64,000 bases of DNA, from contig CM022679.1 of NCBI GenBank assembly GCA_012295275.1, forward strand, positions 31,186,837-31,250,836, given 5' to 3'. Shown here piece by piece: positions 63,556 to 64,000 of this stretch; position 1 is the first letter of the stretch, and the number at the start of each line of letters is the position of its first letter. The notes below the pieces were generated by a model. It did not search any database. It was given only the letters and a program-made list of their open reading frames with translations, and was not told where the DNA came from. Origin of the DNA: Chrysomallon squamiferum (taxonomy: Eukaryota > Mollusca > Gastropoda > Neomphalida > Peltospiridae). A program made the translations under genes and the position numbers.

Positions 63556-63839
63556 TTTTTTTACATGATTTTAAATATGTATTTGCACTCATTCAAATAG
63601 ATATATTCACACACACACACATGTGTGTATGTTAATAGATGATTTTTATCTTTTTTTTTTCATTTTTCTTTCTTTCTTTCTTTTTAAAATATAGTAAAAT
63701 AACTAACTAAAATACAAAATGTTTTTCAGGAGAGCAGGTGACTTTGTGCCAGTGTTTTTACAGTGTTTGAATCAAACGTCACCAGACATCATCAACTCTG
63801 CCCTGACAAACCTGGCAGAGTTTACAGTTCTTTGTCAAG
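39036..63839 (+). CDS. INTS1: Integrator complex subunit 1, 44 exons, 3' end outside window
   Basis: INTS1 is the large alpha-solenoid scaffold of Integrator, the nuclear complex that cleaves nascent RNA at snRNA 3' ends and at promoter-proximally paused RNA polymerase II. With INTS2 and INTS7 it forms the complex's backbone. The identity rests on near-continuous similarity to human INTS1 as recalled, for example PTGDFIALG, LNFKAKGNALVSVLACN, IQRDAVWWLHTVVP, EVPILEDTLMR, YQPPALAISALYWKAW, TSEEALLLPDWLKLRM, FVQSFGIPVSSMSKLLQ and LDFLWACLHIPKIWQGR. The 44 exons sum to 6,247 bases (2,082 codons plus one base), and phase is kept at every junction. Human INTS1 is about 2,190 residues; I estimate about 40 residues are missing on the right. 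The start ATG has A at -3 and G at +4 and opens the exon preceding PTGDFIALG. The least conserved parts are exons 6, 29-30 and 32-33, which match acidic or linker segments. Oddities: exon 10 probably uses a GC donor, and the end of exon 31 is copied into a 71 bp tandem array. Confidence 0.97.
39463..39540. repeat. (TTA)n and (TTTA)n array in INTS1 intron 1
   Basis: A perfect TTA run is followed by TTTA units and ends about 15 bases before the exon 2 acceptor. Confidence 0.95.
39555..39842 (+). CDS. INTS1: INTS1 exon 2
   Basis: Residues 17-112. Contains APTGDFIALGKGK and a Lys/Arg-rich stretch, SERKREATTAASVILPKKPK, that probably includes a nuclear localisation signal. Acceptor TTTTTCAG, donor GTACAA. 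Confidence 0.95.
40177..40220. repeat. (TTA)n microsatellite at INTS1 exon 3 acceptor
   Basis: A perfect TTA run directly abuts the CAG acceptor, so the microsatellite itself is the T-rich tract of the 3' splice site. Confidence 0.95.
40224..40420 (+). CDS. INTS1: INTS1 exon 3
   Basis: Residues 113-178. Contains IEGILCGAVKTL and LTLMYLAKTHPSIF, close to the human order. Donor GTAAAT at a codon boundary. Confidence 0.97.
40656..40793 (+). CDS. INTS1: INTS1 exon 4
   Basis: Residues 179-224, exactly 46 codons. Contains LNFKAKGNALVSVLACN. Donor GTAAGT. Confidence 0.97.
41153..41312 (+). CDS. INTS1: INTS1 exon 5
   Basis: Residues 225-277. Contains VYVEDSLGERIWLD and ENIQTAFNTKIPP. The acceptor TGTTACAAG has a weak pyrimidine tract; the donor is GTGAGA. 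Confidence 0.95.
41804..41921 (+). CDS. INTS1: INTS1 exon 6
   Basis: Residues 278-316, an acidic and Ser-rich linker (LNLFEEEDVRKSPDRADTES) ending VVSP before R-Y. Human INTS1 has an acidic linker and PRY at the same place. Donor GTTAGC is non-ideal but keeps phase. Confidence 0.88.
42240..42426 (+). CDS. INTS1: INTS1 exon 7
   Basis: Residues 317-379. Contains HLNRRQPMDASARNLIRLM and LEMWLQNPK. Acceptor AACAAAG, donor GTAAAG. Confidence 0.95.
42736..42881 (+). CDS. INTS1: INTS1 exon 8
   Basis: Residues 380-427. Contains RTAQDLLMSVCMNC and IKIRMKTKPLVNHYL. Donor GTGAAC. Confidence 0.97.
43343..43484 (+). CDS. INTS1: INTS1 exon 9
   Basis: Residues 428-475. Contains YNELSQARNPNNMSLL. Donor GTAGAA. 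Confidence 0.97.
43789..43971 (+). CDS. INTS1: INTS1 exon 10 (probable GC donor)
   Basis: Residues 476-536. Contains VFQDLSANKDDYLRALRALL and FCLGLMQER. Ending at AAG/GCATGG gives FK-ERF across the junction, as in human INTS1 (EFKERF), but needs a GC donor. Alternatives are a GT donor six bases later (43978), which would insert Ala-Trp, or a weak GTCTTT nine bases earlier, which would drop VFK. Confidence 0.85.
44726..44834 (+). CDS. INTS1: INTS1 exon 11
   Basis: Residues 537-572. Contains ERFVMSMTDLITLSVLLGIT, matching the human segment ERFVVHITDVLAVSMMLGIT. Donor GTTAGT. Confidence 0.96.
45363..45483 (+). CDS. INTS1: INTS1 exon 12
   Basis: Residues 573-612. Contains IQRDAVWWLHTVVPKI and EYVHC. 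Donor GTATCA. Confidence 0.97.
46080..46157 (+). CDS. INTS1: INTS1 exon 13
   Basis: Residues 613-638. Contains LHKVLFLEEAQHYYSKDNWP and PEGDR. Donor GTAAGT. Confidence 0.96.
46320..46399. repeat. Poly-T and (TTA)n array in INTS1 intron 13
   Basis: A T run of over 20 bases is followed by a perfect TTA run. Confidence 0.95.
46566..46723 (+). CDS. INTS1: INTS1 exon 14
   Basis: Residues 639-691. Contains EVPILEDTLMRVLLIGLSRE, nearly identical to human, then LIKRAAALYYG. Donor GTGAAA. Confidence 0.97.
46867..46966 (+). CDS. INTS1: INTS1 exon 15
   Basis: Residues 692-724. Contains LLDALLNLCAYRHPEKIALP. Donor GTGAGA. Confidence 0.96.
47441..47532 (+). CDS. INTS1: INTS1 exon 16
   Basis: Residues 725-755. 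Contains YQPPALAISALYWKAW and LSAFNP. Donor GTTTGT. Confidence 0.97.
47824..47884 (+). CDS. INTS1: INTS1 exon 17
   Basis: Residues 756-775. Contains GLAAWEKYPTLKLMMEM. At 61 bases it is the shortest exon of the gene placed here. Donor GTATGT. Confidence 0.96.
48427..48502 (+). CDS. INTS1: INTS1 exon 18
   Basis: Residues 776-801. Contains NNFTFPPPTLASDEKTIEEL. Donor GTTTGT. Confidence 0.94.
48830..48954 (+). CDS. INTS1: INTS1 exon 19
   Basis: Residues 802-842. Contains GILEFESHLAAATSK and TITESNSLL. Donor GTACTC. Confidence 0.96.
49489..49618 (+). CDS. INTS1: INTS1 exon 20
   Basis: Residues 843-886. Contains GQMLCRSRSPDFLLDIIQRQ. Donor GTAGGT. Confidence 0.97.
50105..50275 (+). CDS. INTS1: INTS1 exon 21
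   Basis: Residues 887-943. Contains SQSMPWLAEMVESSEGSLDV and PVQCLCEFLLHE, nearly identical to human, then a charged linker. Donor GTCCGT. Confidence 0.97.
50379..50483. repeat. Poly-T tract before INTS1 exon 22
   Basis: About 100 bases of T with rare ATTTA interruptions end 14 bases before the exon 22 acceptor and form an exaggerated polypyrimidine tract. Confidence 0.95.
50498..50647 (+). CDS. INTS1: INTS1 exon 22
   Basis: Residues 944-993. Contains KKQRQLLGRLQTVV and FEVLDYFLKRLSS. The donor GTTATT is weak, but the join to the next exon (AIK-GLSMVLS) matches human AMKGLSLVLS. Confidence 0.95.
51114..51287 (+). CDS. INTS1: INTS1 exon 23
   Basis: Residues 994-1051. Contains an acidic stretch and WLLEHLPSLPLFEEVKGRAC. 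Donor GTAATT. Confidence 0.95.
51414..51812 (+). repeat. Degenerate ~31 bp minisatellite in INTS1 intron 23
   Basis: A dozen or so diverged copies of TTTTAAAGTAAATTTGAAGT followed by ATTTAACTTG/ATTTCATATG run almost to the exon 24 acceptor at 51822. The 75-residue open frame inside (repeating FKVNLKY/FKLNLKC) is just the repeat read in frame. Confidence 0.85.
51823..51927 (+). CDS. INTS1: INTS1 exon 24
   Basis: Residues 1052-1086, 35 codons. Contains LVSAYVIFLSRHA. Donor GTAAGT. Confidence 0.94.
52137..52310 (+). CDS. INTS1: INTS1 exon 25
   Basis: Residues 1087-1144, 58 codons. Contains DIAQLIVERTSVVNHIL, and ends AYSW before SNTQDQ (human VYSWSESQDQ). Donor GTAATT. Confidence 0.96.
52607..52657. 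repeat. (TTTA)n array at INTS1 exon 26 acceptor
   Basis: TTTA units run without a break into the CAG acceptor. Confidence 0.95.
52661..52772 (+). CDS. INTS1: INTS1 exon 26
   Basis: Residues 1145-1181. Contains WESGESATMHILVVHAMIIL, nearly identical to human. Donor GTTAGT. Confidence 0.97.
53552..53710 (+). CDS. INTS1: INTS1 exon 27
   Basis: Residues 1182-1234. Contains FLLDTSEEALLLPDWLKLRM. Donor GTAAAA. Confidence 0.97.
54096..54344 (+). CDS. INTS1: INTS1 exon 28
   Basis: Residues 1235-1317. Contains LLVFVQSFGIPVSSMSKLLQ and MAQLIEIQHKRGAQGG. Donor GTATGA. Confidence 0.97.
54775..54893 (+). CDS. INTS1: INTS1 exon 29
   Basis: Residues 1318-1357, a polar linker (SYWQVKKEEESFTGGQ) poorly conserved with human, as expected for this disordered segment. 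Acceptor TTTTTAG, donor GTAAGT. The open frame and phase support it. Confidence 0.85.
55497..55559 (+). CDS. INTS1: INTS1 exon 30
   Basis: Residues 1358-1378, 21 codons (IFMTPGIASPSLNKTFQNLL). It joins LLD-IFM, comparable to the human MFLQIF region. Donor GTAAAA. Confidence 0.86.
55826..55975 (+). CDS. INTS1: INTS1 exon 31
   Basis: Residues 1379-1428, 50 codons. Contains VLSALQQIFNSSQSADFCCK and CPLLKLF, and ends FTAKQ. The donor GTGTGT is the first of eight near-identical donor copies. Confidence 0.93.
55957..56475 (+). repeat. 71 bp tandem array copying the INTS1 exon 31/intron 31 junction
   Basis: The junction TTTACAGCCAAACAGGTGTG recurs at exactly 71 base steps. The TACAG/TATAG marker ends at 55967, 56038, 56109, 56180, 56251, 56322, 56393 and 56464. 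The first copy is the genuine exon end; the next six keep CCAAACAG followed by GTGTGT or GTATGT; the last is diverged (CCAAATAAGTATG). The unit body is TATTTATTTATATACCCATC plus TATATTTCTGTATTATAACC plus TCTTCAAATTCTT. Confidence 0.95.
56846..57050 (+). CDS. INTS1: INTS1 exon 32
   Basis: Residues 1429-1496. Contains GQLKPLMDKLESMSKGRSSP and SSIVYQFLSSF, then a polar linker. Conservation with human is moderate. Donor GTTGTT is weak. Confidence 0.88.
57480..57609 (+). CDS. INTS1: INTS1 exon 33
   Basis: Residues 1497-1539. Contains VDESNLESLVQQCIEQSVVM. Donor GTATGT. Moderately conserved. Confidence 0.9.
57862..58110 (+). CDS. INTS1: INTS1 exon 34
   Basis: Residues 1540-1622. Contains FIDWLELLDPEII (human LVDWLEMLDPEVV) and PYLLALLTHQSNWTTLHRCI. 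Donor GTAGAG. Confidence 0.97.
58471..58555 (+). CDS. INTS1: INTS1 exon 35
   Basis: Residues 1623-1651. Contains LDFLWACLHIPKIWQGRERK. The acceptor follows a poly-T run of over 20 bases. Donor GTAACT. Confidence 0.97.
59076..59311 (+). CDS. INTS1: INTS1 exon 36
   Basis: Residues 1652-1729. Contains VVAVVSFIIEEA and CRLDLLLLCLADKDDKLKTV, matching the human region VKLILAEAETR / RLPLLLSCCCGDDESVRKV in layout. Donor GTCTGT. Confidence 0.93.
59643..59772 (+). CDS. INTS1: INTS1 exon 37
   Basis: Residues 1730-1773. Contains SLFLELYLHRPYILSWLP (human LLLQLYLQRPEL). Donor GTAAAG. Confidence 0.93.
60333..60466 (+). CDS. INTS1: INTS1 exon 38
   Basis: Residues 1774-1817. Contains HRIITALG and CRKLAAEHPSLLLR (human CRKLAVAHPLLLLR). 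Donor GTGTGG. Confidence 0.96.
60852..61041 (+). CDS. INTS1: INTS1 exon 39
   Basis: Residues 1818-1881. Contains LPMLAAILQGKTQFTFGEM and GLLELLQPHIFRREH. Donor GTAAAT. Confidence 0.97.
61414..61541 (+). CDS. INTS1: INTS1 exon 40
   Basis: Residues 1882-1923. Contains LNLLIVKFVIFLNNFL and AISMLQKYTEVL. Donor GTCAGA keeps phase with the next exon. Confidence 0.94.
62405..62607 (+). CDS. INTS1: INTS1 exon 41
   Basis: Residues 1924-1991. Contains PDLSELKSLLAGLTLP and LWTPAQLEPFHKKLKK. Donor GTCTGT. Confidence 0.95.
62992..63062 (+). CDS. INTS1: INTS1 exon 42
   Basis: Residues 1992-2015. Contains VLQELDDISQKKVEILEHFE (human VLSDIDEMSRRRPEILSFF). Donor GTAAAT. Confidence 0.95.
63362..63453 (+). 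CDS. INTS1: INTS1 exon 43
   Basis: Residues 2016-2045. Contains NTTFNLVMRYLKHNPR (human NLAFSLALRSMQNSP). Acceptor TCCTTTAAG, donor GTATAA. Confidence 0.95.
63730..63839 (+). CDS. INTS1: INTS1 exon 44 (last in window)
   Basis: Residues 2046-2082 plus one base. Contains FVPVFLQCLNQ and DIINSALTNLAEFTVLCQ. Donor GTAATT. The gene continues past 64000. Confidence 0.96.
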
Positions 63840-64000
63840 GTAATTAATTATATAACAGTGTTTGTCTGCTTTTACCTTATTTTTTTATTACTGTTTGTTT
63901 TTGAGGGGTTTTTTGTAAAGGAATTTTACTTCATATTGTATAAAGGTATGTTTGTTATTTATGTATTAGTAATCCAATTTAATAAATTCCCTTAAGTTTA

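Overview
This window is animal (eukaryotic nuclear) DNA. It is AT-rich, crowded with long microsatellites, and carries two multi-exon genes on the + strand with GT-AG introns. The spliced proteins, the very long first intron of the receptor gene and the microsatellite load fit a lophotrochozoan, most likely a cephalopod mollusc of octopus type. The species guess is inference; the animal origin is not in doubt.

Layout: 1-13806 is gene-free flank dominated by simple repeats. 13807-33999 is a three-exon gene for a 365-residue rhodopsin-class peptide receptor of the neuropeptide FF / SIFamide receptor type. It has an 18.8 kb first intron and a 285 bp second intron. The large intron holds minisatellites, many microsatellites, a decayed hAT DNA transposon with an 8 bp target-site duplication (19886-20979), and two CTCF-like motifs. 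34000-39035 is the receptor 3' flank and the intergenic spacer. 39036 to the right edge is INTS1, the large scaffold subunit of the Integrator complex. I could place 44 coding exons (6,247 coding bases, 2,082 codons plus one base), and the reading phase is kept at every junction. Comparison with human INTS1 as I remember it suggests only about 40 C-terminal residues lie beyond the window.

The two genes have unrelated jobs: peptide signalling at the cell surface, and RNA polymerase II attenuation plus snRNA 3'-end processing in the nucleus. They simply lie in tandem. No tRNA, rRNA, CRISPR array or prokaryotic feature was seen.

The most unusual observations are: a 71 bp tandem array that has copied the exon 31/intron 31 junction of INTS1 about seven times, so that every unit carries a donor site and an acceptor-like site; a 66 bp in-frame duplication straddling the receptor stop codon; a probable GC-AG intron in INTS1; microsatellites that directly form the 3' splice-site tracts of several exons; and a hAT relic with recognisable transposase fragments.
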